From Pseudoxanthomonas kaohsiungensis (GTDB taxonomy: Bacteria > Pseudomonadota > Gammaproteobacteria > Xanthomonadales > Xanthomonadaceae): a stretch of 64,000 bases of DNA. Where the stretch lies: assembly GCF_010211765.1 (NCBI RefSeq), contig NZ_PDWO01000012.1, forward strand, positions 55,688 through 119,687. Direction: 5' to 3'. A program made the position numbers and the translations under genes. Below are positions 11,144-20,415 of this stretch, one piece after another; position 1 is the first letter of the stretch, and the number at the start of each line of letters is the position of its first letter. Under the pieces are notes generated by a model. That model saw only the letters and a list, made by a program, of their open reading frames with translations. It did no database searches and was not told the DNA's origin.

Positions 11144-12430
11144 ATGACCGACGATCCGCGCCGCGCGCAGCTGCGCCGCATGAAGGCCATCGCCCTGGCG
11201 ATGCTGCTGGCGATGCTGGCCGGCTTCGTGCTCAGCCACGCGATGGGCAACCAGGGCGCCTGGGCCTGGGTGTCGGCGTTCTGCGAGGCGGCCACGGTCG
11301 GCGCGCTGGCCGACTGGTTCGCGGTGGTGGCCCTGTTCCGCCACCCGCTCGGCCTGCCGATCCCGCACACCGCGATCATCCCGCGCAGCAAGGCCCGCAT
11401 CGCCGACAGCCTGGCGGCGTTCGTGCGCGACCACTTCCTGGAGCCGCAGACCCTGCTGGCGCGGCTGGAGGTGTTCGACCCGGCGGCGAAGCTGGGGGAT
11501 TGGCTGTCGCGCCCCGAGCAATCGCGCCGGCTCGCCCAGCTGGCCCGCGGCTGGGCGCTGCAGGCGCTGGACCTGCTCGACGAGCGCGCCGTGCGCGAAA
11601 GCATCCAGGCCTTCGTGATCGCGCGGCTGCAAGGCTGGAACGCGGCCGCCACCGCCGGCGACGTGCTCGGCCTGCTCACCGCCGACGGCCGCCACCAGGC
11701 GCTGCTGGACGAGGCCCTGCGCCGGCTCGGCGCGTACCTGGACGACGAGGCGGTCAAGCAGCGCGCCTCGGGGCTGCTGGTCAAGCACGCGCGCAAGGAG
11801 TGGCCGCGCCTGGTCGGCACGGTGGACTTCGTCAAGCCGGTGGAAGGCATCGCCGACAACCTGGCCGATCGCATCGCCCGCGCGCTGCTGGACGAGCTCA
11901 ACGAGATCCTGTCCCAGCCCGGCCATCCGCTGCGCCGCGACTACGAGCAATGGCTGCAGGACTACGTGCGGCGGCTGCGCGAAGATCCCGCGCTGGCCGA
12001 CCGGGTCGAGGCGATCAAGCAGAACCTGATCGGCCACGAGAGCGTGCGCGAGTATGTGCGCGGGCTGTGGGACCAGGTCCATGCCAGCCTGCGCCGCGAC
12101 CTGGAACGCGAGGACGGCGTGCTCTCGCGCCACCTGGAGCAGTCGCTGGCCGGGCTCGGTCAGGCACTGGGGCGCGACGGCGAGCTGCGCGAGGCGATCA
12201 ACCAGCACGTGATGGGCGGTGCGGAGAAGCTGGCGCTGCGCCTGCGCGGCGGGGTCACCGACTACATCGCCCAGACCGTGAAGGCCTGGGACGAGCGCCA
12301 CCTGGTCGAGCAGCTGGAGCTGAGCGTGGGCCGCGACCTGCAATACATCCGCTTCAACGGCACCCTGGTCGGCGGCCTGATCGGCCTGGCCCTGCATGCG
12401 GTGATCGTCCTGCTGGACCGCCCGTTGTAG
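11144..12430 (+). CDS. DUF445 membrane-associated protein
   Basis: This 428-residue protein has a hydrophobic hairpin at its N-terminus (residues 14-33 and about 40-65, including GALADWFAVVALFRHPLGLPIPHTAIIP, the family's signature region), a long charged alpha-helical middle, and a closing membrane segment (about 405-425). This is the DUF445 / YjiN-type architecture. The function of the family is not established. GGAG lies 6 bases before ATG 11144; the longer upstream frame overlaps mmsA and is not coding. Its TAG stop codon is supplied by the GTAG palindrome beginning at 12427. Confidence 0.88.
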   Translation: MTDDPRRAQLRRMKAIALAMLLAMLAGFVLSHAMGNQGAWAWVSAFCEAATVGALADWFAVVALFRHPLGLPIPHTAIIPRSKARIADSLAAFVRDHFLEPQTLLARLEVFDPAAKLGDWLSRPEQSRRLAQLARGWALQALDLLDERAVRESIQAFVIARLQGWNAAATAGDVLGLLTADGRHQALLDEALRRLGAYLDDEAVKQRASGLLVKHARKEWPRLVGTVDFVKPVEGIADNLADRIARALLDELNEILSQPGHPLRRDYEQWLQDYVRRLREDPALADRVEAIKQNLIGHESVREYVRGLWDQVHASLRRDLEREDGVLSRHLEQSLAGLGQALGRDGELREAINQHVMGGAEKLALRLRGGVTDYIAQTVKAWDERHLVEQLELSVGRDLQYIRFNGTLVGGLIGLALHAVIVLLDRPL

Positions 12431-12521
12431 GAGCCCATCCTCATGGGCGACCGGGCCTCCGGAAGACGAGCGAGTGGCCCGTGCCGACGGCGCCGGGTCG
12501 CCCATGAGGATGGGCTCCTAC
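12427..12521. repeat. GTAG-type palindrome pair (family A) overlapping the DUF445 stop codon
   Basis: Forward copy from 12427 (GTAGGAGCCCATCCTCATGG then GCGAC), inverted copy at 12497-12521 (GTCGCCCATGAGGATGGGCT then CCTAC). The two arms are almost perfect reverse complements separated by about 45 bp. The TAG within the first arm terminates the DUF445 gene. Confidence 0.88.
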
Positions 12522-12599
12522 AGAAAACCGTGGCCAGGCCGCTATGGGTACAGGGCCCCGTTGCGGCCCACTGCCGATCAAAAACCAGGGGACACACCG

Positions 12600-12968
12600 A
12601 TGACCGCACGTCCGACCGTGCTGCTCTGCGACGATTCGCGCGCGTTGCGCATGCTGGCCGCTTCCCAGCTGGAGGAATCAGGCTTCCAGGTGGCCGGCGA
12701 AGCCCGCAACGGCCTGGAGGCGTCCGAGCTCTACGCCACGCTCAAGCCGGACCTGGTCCTGCTGGACCTGGTGATGCCCGAGTGTGACGGACGTCGCGCA
12801 TTGGCCGCGATCCTGCAGGCCGACCCCGATGCGCGCGTGGTGATCCTCAGCTCGCTGGGGGCGCAGAACGACATCGAGGAATGCCTGAAGATGGGCGCGC
12901 GCTCCTACCTGCAGAAGCCCATCGACCCCGAAGCGATGGAACGCGTCCTGCGCGACGCGCTCGCCTGA
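12600..12968 (+). CDS. Stand-alone CheY-like response regulator
   Basis: This 122-residue protein is a receiver domain with no output domain. The acidic pair D11-D12, phospho-acceptor D56 (in VLLDLVMPE), S84/S85 and K106 (YLQKPI) are all present, so it should be phosphorylatable. It begins a co-directional run of three signalling genes, 39 bp before a CheX-type phosphatase that could dephosphorylate it. The track of upstream in-frame codons crosses the GTAG palindrome and was not used; ATG 12600 matches the family start. The kinase is not in the window. Confidence 0.92.
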   Translation: MTARPTVLLCDDSRALRMLAASQLEESGFQVAGEARNGLEASELYATLKPDLVLLDLVMPECDGRRALAAILQADPDARVVILSSLGAQNDIEECLKMGARSYLQKPIDPEAMERVLRDALA

Positions 12969-13007
12969 TCGCGGGCTATCATCCGGACTATCGCAAGGGG
13001 ACCACCG

Positions 13008-13856
13008 ATGGCTGTCAAATTCCTGGGCCAGTTCCTGATGGAACGCGGCGTGATCACGCCGCAGCAACTGCTGGCCGCGATCGAGGCGCAGCGCGCCTCC
13101 AACCCGCTGCTGGGCGAGCTGGCCGTGCGCCAGGGCCTGCTTACCGAGGCGCAGGCGCGCCGCATCAACGACCGCCAGCGCGCCGATGACCGCCGCTTCG
13201 GCGACATCGCCATGGAGATGGGCCTGCTCGAGCCGGCGCAGGTGGCCGGCCTGCTGATCGCGCAGAAGGCCGGGCGCAAGCTGTTCGGCGAAGTGCTGCT
13301 CGAACAGGGCGTGGTCGACCTGGAGCGGCTGGAGTCGGAACTGGCCGCGCACCGCGCCGAACAGGACGCGGCCCAGCACGCGCTGGAGGTCGGCGTGGCC
13401 GACCATGCGCTGGCCGAGCTGGCCAACGGCGCCATCGCCCTGAGCGGACGCCTGTTCCCGCGCATGCTCGACAGCCAGTGCCAGGCGGCCGGCGTGCTGG
13501 CGCCCGAGGACCTGCAGGTCTGGCCGCACACCGCGCACGTGCGCATCGACGGCGAGCAGCCGATGTTCATCGGCATGGCCTGCGGGCCGGAAACGATGCA
13601 GGCGATGGCCTGCGCCTTCCTCAAGATCGGGCCCGAGCGCTGCGACGAAGAACTGGCCCTGGATGGACTGGGCGAGATCGTCAACGTGCTGATGGGGTAT
13701 GTCGTGCGCAACGTGCTGCCGGACGACGTGCAGTACCGCGCCTTCCCGCCCGACCTGGCGACCCCGGCGGCGCAGCTGGCGGCCGACCGCGACCGCAGCC
13801 TGGCGCTGCTGATGAACTCGCGGCTGGGTCCGTTCGTCCTGCTGGTCGGCGACTGA
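13008..13856 (+). CDS. CheX-type phosphatase with an N-terminal repeat region
   Basis: This 282-residue protein has two parts. Residues 1-105 contain four similar motifs (FLGQFLMERGVIT, LLGELAVRQGLLT, RFGDIAMEMGLLE, LFGEVLLEQGVVD), resembling the repeat found at the N-terminus of GspE/PilB ATPases. Residues about 125-282 form a CheX-like domain with the phosphatase signature DGLGEIVN (pattern D-x3-E-x2-N) and a PP pair about 21 residues later. With these residues intact, it is expected to remove phosphate from a CheY-like protein, and the gene just upstream encodes one. The upstream AAGGGGACC is a reasonable ribosome site. The role of the repeat part is unknown; it may locate the protein. Confidence 0.8.
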   Translation: MAVKFLGQFLMERGVITPQQLLAAIEAQRASNPLLGELAVRQGLLTEAQARRINDRQRADDRRFGDIAMEMGLLEPAQVAGLLIAQKAGRKLFGEVLLEQGVVDLERLESELAAHRAEQDAAQHALEVGVADHALAELANGAIALSGRLFPRMLDSQCQAAGVLAPEDLQVWPHTAHVRIDGEQPMFIGMACGPETMQAMACAFLKIGPERCDEELALDGLGEIVNVLMGYVVRNVLPDDVQYRAFPPDLATPAAQLAADRDRSLALLMNSRLGPFVLLVGD

Positions 13857-13925
13857 CCGGGCGCCGGCACCGCCGGCGCGCTCCGCCTGCCCCGCTGCTA
13901 TTCTGGGGCAGGCAGGAGGCATCCC

Positions 13926-14711
13926 ATGGTCACTGCAGCGGATATCCAGGCCGGGCTGGAGCGCAACGAGTTCTTCCTCGAGTACCAGCCGGTGGTCTCG
14001 GTCGCCGATGGCCGTTGCGTCGGATGCGAGGCGTTGCTGCGCTGGCGGCGGCTGGGCCGGGTGGTCGGGCCCCAGGAGTTCATCCCGCTGGCCGAAGAAA
14101 CCGCGCTGGGCGGCCTGCTGACCTACCACACGATCGAAACGGTGGCCCGCGAGCTGGGACCGTGGCTGCTCGCGCGCCCGCACCTGTTCATCGGCATCAA
14201 CATACCGCCCGCGCTGCTCGGCCGCGGCGGGATCGAGTACGCCGCGCAGAAGACCGGCTACGACCAGACCCTGCGCAACCAGCTGGTGCTGGAGGTCACC
14301 GAGCGCGGCATCCCCGACGGCATCGGCATGAACGAGATGGAGGAGGCGGCGCGCAGCGGCGTGCGCTTCGCCCTGGACGACGTGATGCTCGACAGCGCCA
14401 ACCTGGCGGTGCTCTCGCGCTGCAAGTTCCACATCGTCAAGATCGACCGCCGCCTGGTCGCCGACATCCGTCCGGACCAGCCGCGACCGGAATGGCTGGC
14501 AGGCCTGGCCGCGCTGCTGGCCGCCACCGACCTGCAGGTGATCGCCGAGGGCGTGGAGACACCGGCGCAGGCGCAGGTGTTGCGCGAGGCCGGGATCCCG
14601 ATGGCGCAGGGATTCCTTTACAGCCGCCCGTTGCCGGCGCGGGCGCTGCAGGCGTTCCAGGCCTGGCACGAGACGCCGGCCGCCGAACGCGGCCGCCCGC
14701 CCGGGCCGTGA
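13926..14711 (+). CDS. EAL-domain protein (c-di-GMP phosphodiesterase-like), altered loop 6
   Basis: This 261-residue protein is a single EAL domain without sensor, GGDEF or membrane parts. Conserved positions are present: E35 (EALLRW), N92 (INIPP), E123 (LEVTE), D151/D152, K172 (VKIDR), E208 (AEGVE) and Q228 (MAQGF). However, the usual DDFGTGYSSL loop 6 is replaced by DDVMLDSANL, which in other EAL proteins is important for metal-dependent activity and dimer contacts. It may be an active enzyme, a weak one, or a c-di-GMP binding effector. It follows the CheY and CheX genes with a 69-bp gap, and probably works in the same pathway. Confidence 0.88.
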   Translation: MVTAADIQAGLERNEFFLEYQPVVSVADGRCVGCEALLRWRRLGRVVGPQEFIPLAEETALGGLLTYHTIETVARELGPWLLARPHLFIGINIPPALLGRGGIEYAAQKTGYDQTLRNQLVLEVTERGIPDGIGMNEMEEAARSGVRFALDDVMLDSANLAVLSRCKFHIVKIDRRLVADIRPDQPRPEWLAGLAALLAATDLQVIAEGVETPAQAQVLREAGIPMAQGFLYSRPLPARALQAFQAWHETPAAERGRPPGP

Positions 14712-14729
14712 TCGCCGCGCCCTGCCGTT

Positions 14730-16982
14730 TCAGCGCAGCGGATGCTGCAGGCGCCAGGCGCGGTGGATGCGCGGATTGCGCCCGAAATCCGGCGGAATGG
14801 TCGACGCACTGATCTCCTCGACGTCGGCGAACGCGGCGATCGCATCGCCGTCGAGGCGGAAACGGCGGAAGTTGTTGGAGAAGTACAGCACGCCGTCGGG
14901 CACCAGCCGCGCCATCGCCAGCTGCAGCAGGCGCACGTGCTCGCGCTGGATATCGAAGTCGTCGGCGCGGGCCGAGTTGGAGAACGTCGGCGGGTCGCAG
15001 AAGATCACGTCGTAGCGATGCCGCTCCGCTTCCAGCCAGGCCAGCACGTCGCCCTGCACGAGCTGGTGCGAGGTGCCGCCCAGTCCGTTGAGCGCCAGGT
15101 TGTCCGCGCACCACTGCAGGTAGGTCGCCGACAGGTCGACGCTGGTGGTGCTGGCCGCGCCGGCCACCGCCGCCTGCACGCTGGCCACGCCGGTGTAGCA
15201 GAACAGGTTGAGGAAGCGCTTGCCGCGGGCCTCCTTCGCCATCCGCCGACGCAGCGGGCGGTGGTCGAGGAACAGGCCGGTATCCAGGTAATCGAACAGG
15301 TTCACCCACAGCCGGGCGCCGTTCTCGCGCACGACGAAGCGCTGGCCCTGCAGCTGGAATTTCCCGTACTTCGAGCCGCCCTTGCCGCGCTCCCGGGTCT
15401 TCATCGCCACCCGCTCGGCCGGCACCTTGAACGCCTCGCGCGCGGCGGCGAGCAGTTCCCGGCGACGGCGGCGCACGTCGTCCTCCGGGATCTCCGCCGG
15501 TGGCGCGTACTCCTGCACGTGCAGGAAGGTGCGCTGCTCGCCGCCATCCTCGGCATAGACGTCCACGGCTGCGGCATATTCGGGAATGTCGGCGTCATAG
15601 GCGCGGAAACAGGTCACGCCCTCGCCGCTGCGCCAACTCTTCAGCTTGCGCAGGTTGCGCTCGATCCGGTTGGCGACCATCTTCGCGCCCTCCGGCAGTT
15701 CGCGCGGCGCGATGGCTTCGCGCTGCGGCGGGCAGACCGGATCGCAGACGATCAGCGCGCACTCCAGCGCACCGTTGAACAGCTGGTACTTCTTCGCCGC
15801 GCGCAGGCCGGTGGCATGCGCCAGCCCGGCATCGCCGCAGAGCAGGCTGGCGCGCCAGCCGGGCACCGTGCGGCGCAGCGCGTCGCCGAGCCGCCGATAG
15901 AGCCCGCTGTCGGCCGCCAGGCGCTGGTCGTAGGGCGGATTGCACACCGCCAGTCCGCGCGGATGCGGCGACGCCGGCAAGGCGTCGATGTCGCGGACCT
16001 CGAACACGATCGCCGCCTCCACGCCGGCGGCGCGCGCGTTGCCACGCGCAGCAGCGATGGCGTGGCGATCGTTGTCGCTGCCATGGAAGACCGGACGCAA
16101 CGCGGCCAGGCCCGCCTGCGCGCGCGTGCGCGCTTCGGCCAGCAGCGCATTCCAGCCGGCGGCATCGAAGCCGGTCCAGCGCGTGGGCGGAGTGGATGCG
16201 GGCTCGGCGGAAGCGGCCGGCGCGATCGCGGCCAACGACTGCGCCCAAGGGCCCGCATCGACCGCTGCGGCTGCCGACGGCACGCCGGACGCCGCGGCGA
16301 CAGCGGCCTGCATCCGGCCCAGGCCGGGCGCCACGTCGGCGGCCATCAGCGCGCCTTCGATCAGCAGCGTGCCGCTGCCGCACATCGGATCGAGCAAGGC
16401 GCCGCCCTCGTGGTACAGCGCCGGCCAGCCGCCGCGCAGCAGCACGGCGGCGGCCAGGTTTTCCTTCAGCGGCGCCTCGCGCTGTTCGGCGCGCCAGCCA
16501 CGCCTGTGCAGCGGGCCGCCGCCCAGGTCCACCGACAGCGTGGCCCGGCCCTTGCGCAGCGACAGGTTCAGCCGCAGCCCCGGCGCCTCGACATCCACCG
16601 ACGGGCGTTCCAGGCCCTGCGCGCGGAACACGTCGACCACCGCGTCCTTGACCCGCTGCGCGGCGAAGCGCGCATGGGTGATCGCGGTGCCGGACACGTG
16701 CGCATCCACGGCCAACGTATCGCCTTCGCGCAGGTGCTCGTGCCAGGGCACCGCCGCGGCGCCGGCGTACAGCGCCTGCTCGTCGGGGCAGTCGAACTCG
16801 GCCAACGGCCACAGCACGCGGCTGGCCAGGCGTGACCACAGCACGGCGCGCTGCGCGTCGGCGAGGGTGCCCTCGGGGTTGGCCCCGGCGATCGTCGCCG
16901 TCGCCTTGGCCGCACCCAGCGCGACCAGTTCGTCGGCGAGCAGGTATTCCAGGCCCTTGGCGCAGGAAACGAAGAACTTCAT
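14730..16982 (-). CDS. rlmKL: Bifunctional 23S rRNA methyltransferase RlmKL (m2G2445 / m7G2069)
   Basis: This 750-residue fused protein modifies helix 74 of 23S rRNA. It starts [19 protein letters not shown], followed by a THUMP RNA-binding region (about residues 45-155), the first methyltransferase (Rlm[21 protein letters not shown] and [11 protein letters not shown]), and the C-terminal RlmK methyltransferase ([20 protein letters not shown] and [12 protein letters not shown]). An Ala-rich stretch of about 40 residues sits inside the first domain, a normal insertion site. Length matches the Xanthomonad fused form. It converges on the EAL gene with an 18-bp gap. Confidence 0.95.
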   Translation of the reverse strand: MKFFVSCAKGLEYLLADELVALGAAKATATIAGANPEGTLADAQRAVLWSRLASRVLWPLAEFDCPDEQALYAGAAAVPWHEHLREGDTLAVDAHVSGTAITHARFAAQRVKDAVVDVFRAQGLERPSVDVEAPGLRLNLSLRKGRATLSVDLGGGPLHRRGWRAEQREAPLKENLAAAVLLRGGWPALYHEGGALLDPMCGSGTLLIEGALMAADVAPGLGRMQAAVAAASGVPSAAAAVDAGPWAQSLAAIAPAASAEPASTPPTRWTGFDAAGWNALLAEARTRAQAGLAALRPVFHGSDNDRHAIAAARGNARAAGVEAAIVFEVRDIDALPASPHPRGLAVCNPPYDQRLAADSGLYRRLGDALRRTVPGWRASLLCGDAGLAHATGLRAAKKYQLFNGALECALIVCDPVCPPQREAIAPRELPEGAKMVANRIERNLRKLKSWRSGEGVTCFRAYDADIPEYAAAVDVYAEDGGEQRTFLHVQEYAPPAEIPEDDVRRRRRELLAAAREAFKVPAERVAMKTRERGKGGSKYGKFQLQGQRFVVRENGARLWVNLFDYLDTGLFLDHRPLRRRMAKEARGKRFLNLFCYTGVASVQAAVAGAASTTSVDLSATYLQWCADNLALNGLGGTSHQLVQGDVLAWLEAERHRYDVIFCDPPTFSNSARADDFDIQREHVRLLQLAMARLVPDGVLYFSNNFRRFRLDGDAIAAFADVEEISASTIPPDFGRNPRIHRAWRLQHPLR

Positions 16983-17172
16983 GGGGCAGCGGACTCGCGG
17001 ACAGGGGCCGCCGGGCCGGTGGCCGGCCGTCGGGCGAGGAGGACGGAGGGGAATGGTCGGGCATCGGGACCGGCGGCGCCACCCCGCGCGCCGGCACGGG
17101 TCACCGCGCGGACAGGGTCGGCGGCGGCCAACCGCGTCCGTTCGGCGGAGGCCGCCTCCGGCCGATCACGGA

Positions 17173-17703
17173 TCAGAGCGACTGCAGCAGCTCGGCGAAG
17201 GCGCGCGCGGTGGTGTCCACGTGGGCGGCCAGGCGATGGCTGTCGTCGAGCAGGAGCAACCGGGCCGAGCGCGCGCGCGCCCACTCGATCACGCCGGTCG
17301 CCGGGATCAGCTCGTCATGCCAGGCGTGGACCACGCTGGTGGGCACGCGGGCGGCGTCCAGCGCCGGCATCGGGCCCATGGCCAGCGGCGGCACCATCAG
17401 GAACAGCGCGCGCGTGGGCACCTGCAAGGATGCGATCGCCGAGATGTACGCGCCCAGGCTGGAACCGCCCAGCACGACCGGGCCGCCGCGGGCGACCGCG
17501 CCTGCCGCGATGTCGACCAGGCGCCGCAGTCGCGCCGGCACGTCGCCGACCGGGCTGATCTCGCGGCGCGCATCCAGGTCGGTGTAATCCGGGCGTTCGG
17601 TGGTCCAGCCCAGCCGTTCGGCGGCGTCGGCCAGAGCGGTGACCTTGGTCGCGTCCGGACCGCTTTCGAACCCGTGCGAGAGGATGCAGTGGCCTCGGCT
17701 CAC
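17173..17703 (-). CDS. Small alpha/beta hydrolase
   Basis: This 176-residue protein has the minimal alpha/beta hydrolase elements: SHGFESGPDATK at the first strand-turn, VLGGSSLGAYISAIA with the nucleophile elbow (G-x-S-x-G), VVHAWHDELIP with the acidic residue, and LLLDDSHRLAAHVD with the histidine. Its substrate is unknown. The start is GTG 17703, inferred from the 4-bp GTGA overlap with the stop of the MOSC gene, a translational-coupling arrangement; the frame upstream of that belongs to the MOSC gene in another phase. It may act on small esters; the family resembles YqiA/YcfP esterases. Confidence 0.82.
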   Translation of the reverse strand: MSRGHCILSHGFESGPDATKVTALADAAERLGWTTERPDYTDLDARREISPVGDVPARLRRLVDIAAGAVARGGPVVLGGSSLGAYISAIASLQVPTRALFLMVPPLAMGPMPALDAARVPTSVVHAWHDELIPATGVIEWARARSARLLLLDDSHRLAAHVDTTARAFAELLQSL

Positions 17704-18206
17704 AGCGCTTCCACCGCATCGCCCACGCGCACGATGCCGCCTTCGACGATGCGCGCGCACAGGCCGCCGTGGCCGCGCATGGCGTTGTAGCCGCCCGGGC
17801 CCAGCGCGTCTTCCATGCGCGAGCACGGGTCGCAGGATTCGGTGCCTTCCAGCACCAGCCCGCCGACGCGGAAGCGGCGGCCCTTGAGTGCCACCAAAGG
17901 AATCCCCGACACCACCAGGTTGCGGCGCAAGGTGTCCGGCGCGACATGCTCGTGCCCGGCCAGCGCCGCGATCACCGGCAGGTGTTCGGCCTGGATCAGG
18001 GTGATGCCGCGCTTGCCATTGCCGCCCTTGTAGCGGTCGCCGGTCAGCCCGCCGCCGGTGCTGGCCTGGGCCGATTCGACCGCGACCATGGCGGTGTCGC
18101 GTGCGGGTCGCACGCCGATCCATTCCACCGTGCCGGCACGCGGCAGGGCCGCCATCAGCTTGCCGAGGGGACTGTCCGGTGCGGGGCGTGCGGCGGTGGT
18201 CGACAT
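17700..18206 (-). CDS. MOSC-domain protein
   Basis: This 168-residue protein is a stand-alone MOSC domain, the fold found at the C-terminus of molybdenum cofactor sulfurases and in YiiM/YuaD-type proteins. It contains GGGLTGDRYKGGNGKRGITLIQ, NLVVSGIPL, and LEGTESCDPCSRMEDALG with the conserved cysteine expected to carry sulfur. A role in molybdenum-dependent reduction of N-hydroxylated compounds or in sulfur transfer is family knowledge, not shown here. ATG 18206 is preferred to an in-frame GTG at 18233. The neighbouring hydrolase is translationally coupled. Confidence 0.85.
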   Translation of the reverse strand: MSTTAARPAPDSPLGKLMAALPRAGTVEWIGVRPARDTAMVAVESAQASTGGGLTGDRYKGGNGKRGITLIQAEHLPVIAALAGHEHVAPDTLRRNLVVSGIPLVALKGRRFRVGGLVLEGTESCDPCSRMEDALGPGGYNAMRGHGGLCARIVEGGIVRVGDAVEAL

Positions 18207-18260
18207 GGCGCGGATGCTAGCATCCCGGCTCACGACAGCCCTGCCCTATCCACCGCGACC

Positions 18261-18830
18261 ATGCCGACTCCGTTCGCACCCGCCATCGTCGACGCGCCGC
18301 TGCCCTACGTGGCGCAGCTGGATCCGCGGCCGCTGGCGCAGGTGGACCTGGTCGTCATCCACTGCACCGAACTCCCCGACCTGGCCGCCGCGCGCGAGTA
18401 CGGCGAGCGCGTGCTCTACGACAGCGGCACCGGCAACAGCGGCCATTACTACATCGATCGCGACGGCACGGTGCTGCGCTACGTGCCCGACGACCGCATC
18501 GCCCACCACGTGCGCGGCATGAACCGGCGCGCGATCGGCATCGAACTGGTCAACACCGGGCGCTTCCCGCACTGGCTGGACTCGCGGCACCAGGCGATGG
18601 ATGAGCCTTACACCGACGCGCAGATCCAGGCGCTGGTCGCCTTGCTGAACCACCTGGCCGACGAGCTGCCGGCGCTGCGCCACATCGCCGGCCACGAGGA
18701 CCTGGACCGTGAACAGGTGCCGGCCAGCGATGATCCGTCGCTGCTCGTGCAGCGCAAGCTCGACCCGGGCCCGCGATTCCCGTGGGAGCGGGTGCTGGCG
18801 GCGGTGCCGCTGCAGCGCCCCCCCGGGTAG
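18261..18830 (+). CDS. N-acetylmuramoyl-L-alanine amidase, Amidase_2 type (AmpD-like)
   Basis: This 189-residue protein has the zinc amidase fold of AmpD and PGRP proteins: VDLVVIHCTELPD with the first zinc His, HYYIDRDGTVLRYVPDDRIAHHV, AIGIELVNTG, and HIAGHEDLD with the second His. No signal peptide is visible, so it is predicted to be cytosolic and to cleave the peptide from recycled anhydro-muropeptides. It is shorter and more divergent than E. coli AmpD, so a different amide substrate is possible. It is divergent from the MOSC gene, with only 54 bp between them. Confidence 0.85.
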   Translation: MPTPFAPAIVDAPLPYVAQLDPRPLAQVDLVVIHCTELPDLAAAREYGERVLYDSGTGNSGHYYIDRDGTVLRYVPDDRIAHHVRGMNRRAIGIELVNTGRFPHWLDSRHQAMDEPYTDAQIQALVALLNHLADELPALRHIAGHEDLDREQVPASDDPSLLVQRKLDPGPRFPWERVLAAVPLQRPPG

Positions 18831-18911
18831 CGCGCGCCGCCACACCCCGGCCGCCGGTGAACGGCGTCCGGGCCGACCACGGCTTCCCCCGGAACGAACA
18901 GGGCGCGCCGG

Positions 18912-18917
18912 TATAAT
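18912..18917 (+). promoter_or_regulatory. Consensus -10 box upstream of tesB
   Basis: A perfect TATAAT lies 24 bp before the tesB GTG, in a very GC-rich setting. No good -35 was found at the expected distance (only a GG-AA stretch), so the promoter may rely on an activator or on the -10 box. Confidence 0.55.
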
Positions 18918-18940
18918 CGCGGCCTTTCCCGCAACAGGCT

Positions 18941-19858
18941 GTGCCCGTGCCTCCCGCCCTCGGCCCCGTGGTTTCCGAACTGATCGACCTGCTCGCGCTG
19001 GAGCGGCTGGAGGACAACCTGTTCCGCGGCCAGAGCCGCGACATCGGCACCAAGTACGTGTTCGGCGGGCAGGTGCTGGGGCAGGCGCTGGCCGCCGCCC
19101 AGGCGACCATCGACAACGGCCGCCATGCCCATTCGCTGCACGCCTACTTCCTGCGCGCCGGCGACATCGAACATCCGATCGTCTACGACGTCGACCGCAC
19201 CCGCGACGGCGGCAGCTTCTCGGTGCGCCGGATCACCGCGATCCAGCACGGCAAGGTGATCTTCTTCTGCGCCGCCTCGTTCCAGGACGACGAACCCGGC
19301 GCCGAACACCAGCTGAAGATGCCCGAGGTGCCGCAGCCCGAAGACATCGCGCCGGCGGCGCCGGTGCCGCCGGAGGTGATGGCCACGCTGCCGACCAAGG
19401 TGCAGCGCTGGCTCTCGCGCGGCGGTCCGTTCGAGTTCCGCCACGTGTACCCGCGCGACGAACTCAATCCGCCCAAGCGCCCGCCCTACCAGCAGGTCTG
19501 GTTCCGCCTGCGCGAGAACGTGGGCGACATCCCCGCCGAACTGCACCAGGCGCTGCTGGCCTACGCCTCCGATTTCCACCTGCTGGGCACGGCGACGTTC
19601 CCGCACGGGATCAGCTACTACACGCCCAACGTGCAGATGGCCTCGCTCGACCACGCCCTGTGGTTCCATCGTCCGTTCCGCGCCGACGAGTGGCTGCTGT
19701 ATTCGCTCGACAGCCCCAGCACGCAGGGCTCGCGCGGGCTGGCGCGCGGCCAGGTGTTCGACCGCCAGGGCCGGCTGGTCGCCAGCACCGCCCAGGAGGG
19801 CCTGATCCGCGTGGTGCCCGACCCGGCCAGCGCGCGCGCCGTCCCGGCGCAGGACTGA
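18941..19858 (+). CDS. tesB: Acyl-CoA thioesterase II
   Basis: TesB hydrolyses medium- and long-chain acyl-CoA in the cytosol. This 305-residue protein has the double hotdog layout: LEDNLFRGQSRDIGTKYVFGGQVLGQAL near the start, HSLHAYFLRAGD, RTRDGGSFSVRRITA, then the second domain with LLGTATFPHG, MASLDHALWFHRPFRADEW and GLARGQVFDRQGRLVAST. The Asp of the catalytic triad is in the SLDHA motif. The start is GTG 18941, after CAACAGGCT; a TATAAT box sits just upstream. The DUF2007 gene follows after 3 bp and is probably in the same operon. Confidence 0.94.
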   Translation: MPVPPALGPVVSELIDLLALERLEDNLFRGQSRDIGTKYVFGGQVLGQALAAAQATIDNGRHAHSLHAYFLRAGDIEHPIVYDVDRTRDGGSFSVRRITAIQHGKVIFFCAASFQDDEPGAEHQLKMPEVPQPEDIAPAAPVPPEVMATLPTKVQRWLSRGGPFEFRHVYPRDELNPPKRPPYQQVWFRLRENVGDIPAELHQALLAYASDFHLLGTATFPHGISYYTPNVQMASLDHALWFHRPFRADEWLLYSLDSPSTQGSRGLARGQVFDRQGRLVASTAQEGLIRVVPDPASARAVPAQD

Positions 19859-19861
19859 CCG

Positions 19862-20398
19862 ATGCGGCAGATCTTCACCAGCCAGCGCCTGGAAACCGTC
19901 GAAGGCGTCGCGCGCCTGCTCGAGGAGGCGGGCATCGGCACCTACATCAGCCACCCGCGTTCGTACCGCAGCAAGCGCCGCGGCCAGTTCAGCTATTCCG
20001 AACCGGTGCCCGCCAACCAGCAGCCGGCGGTGTGGGTGCGCAAGCCGGAGGACCAGCCGCGTGCGCGCGAACTGCTGCGCGAGGCGGGCCTGCTGGCGAC
20101 CACCCGTTCCTATTCCGGGCTGCCGACCCCGGCGACCCAGGCACTGCCGTCGCGCTTCGAGGAAGGCGGCGCCAACCGCTGGGCCTGGCGCGTGCGCATC
20201 GGCCTGCTGCTGCTCATCGCCGCGGTGGCGATGTTCATCTGGCTGGGTCGTCACCGCGGACCACCCGCCCCGCCGCAGGCACTGCCGGCACCGGCGGCGA
20301 CGCCGGATCGCGCGCCGCGGCCTGCCGATGGAGATGGCGCCGGCGACGAGGAAGAGGACGAGGTCCGCGTGCGGATCTCGCCACCTCCGGCGGGCTGA
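19862..20398 (+). CDS. DUF2007-type membrane protein (pathogenicity-like)
   Basis: The N-terminal part (residues 1-75, MRQIFTSQRLETVEGVARLL ... VWVRKPEDQPRARELLREAG) resembles the DUF2007 / putative signal-transducing domain. A single membrane segment follows at about 109-126 (IGLLLLIAAVAMFIWLG), then a Pro/Ala-rich and acidic tail ending VRVRISPPPAG. Proteins of this kind are called 'pathogenicity-like protein' in Xanthomonas annotations, without a proven role. It lies 3 bp after tesB and is presumably co-transcribed. A double GTAG palindrome follows it. Confidence 0.75.
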   Translation: MRQIFTSQRLETVEGVARLLEEAGIGTYISHPRSYRSKRRGQFSYSEPVPANQQPAVWVRKPEDQPRARELLREAGLLATTRSYSGLPTPATQALPSRFEEGGANRWAWRVRIGLLLLIAAVAMFIWLGRHRGPPAPPQALPAPAATPDRAPRPADGDGAGDEEEDEVRVRISPPPAG

Positions 20399-20415
20399 CG
20401 CACGCCGCTGCGCGC

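Noticed and set aside
14742..16835. 697-codon open frame on the plus strand
   Set aside because: Shadow of rlmKL on the opposite strand; no ribosome site and low-complexity translation.
17769..18830. Long version of the amidase frame starting inside the MOSC gene
   Set aside because: The first 160 codons are antisense to the MOSC gene; the amidase begins at ATG 18261.
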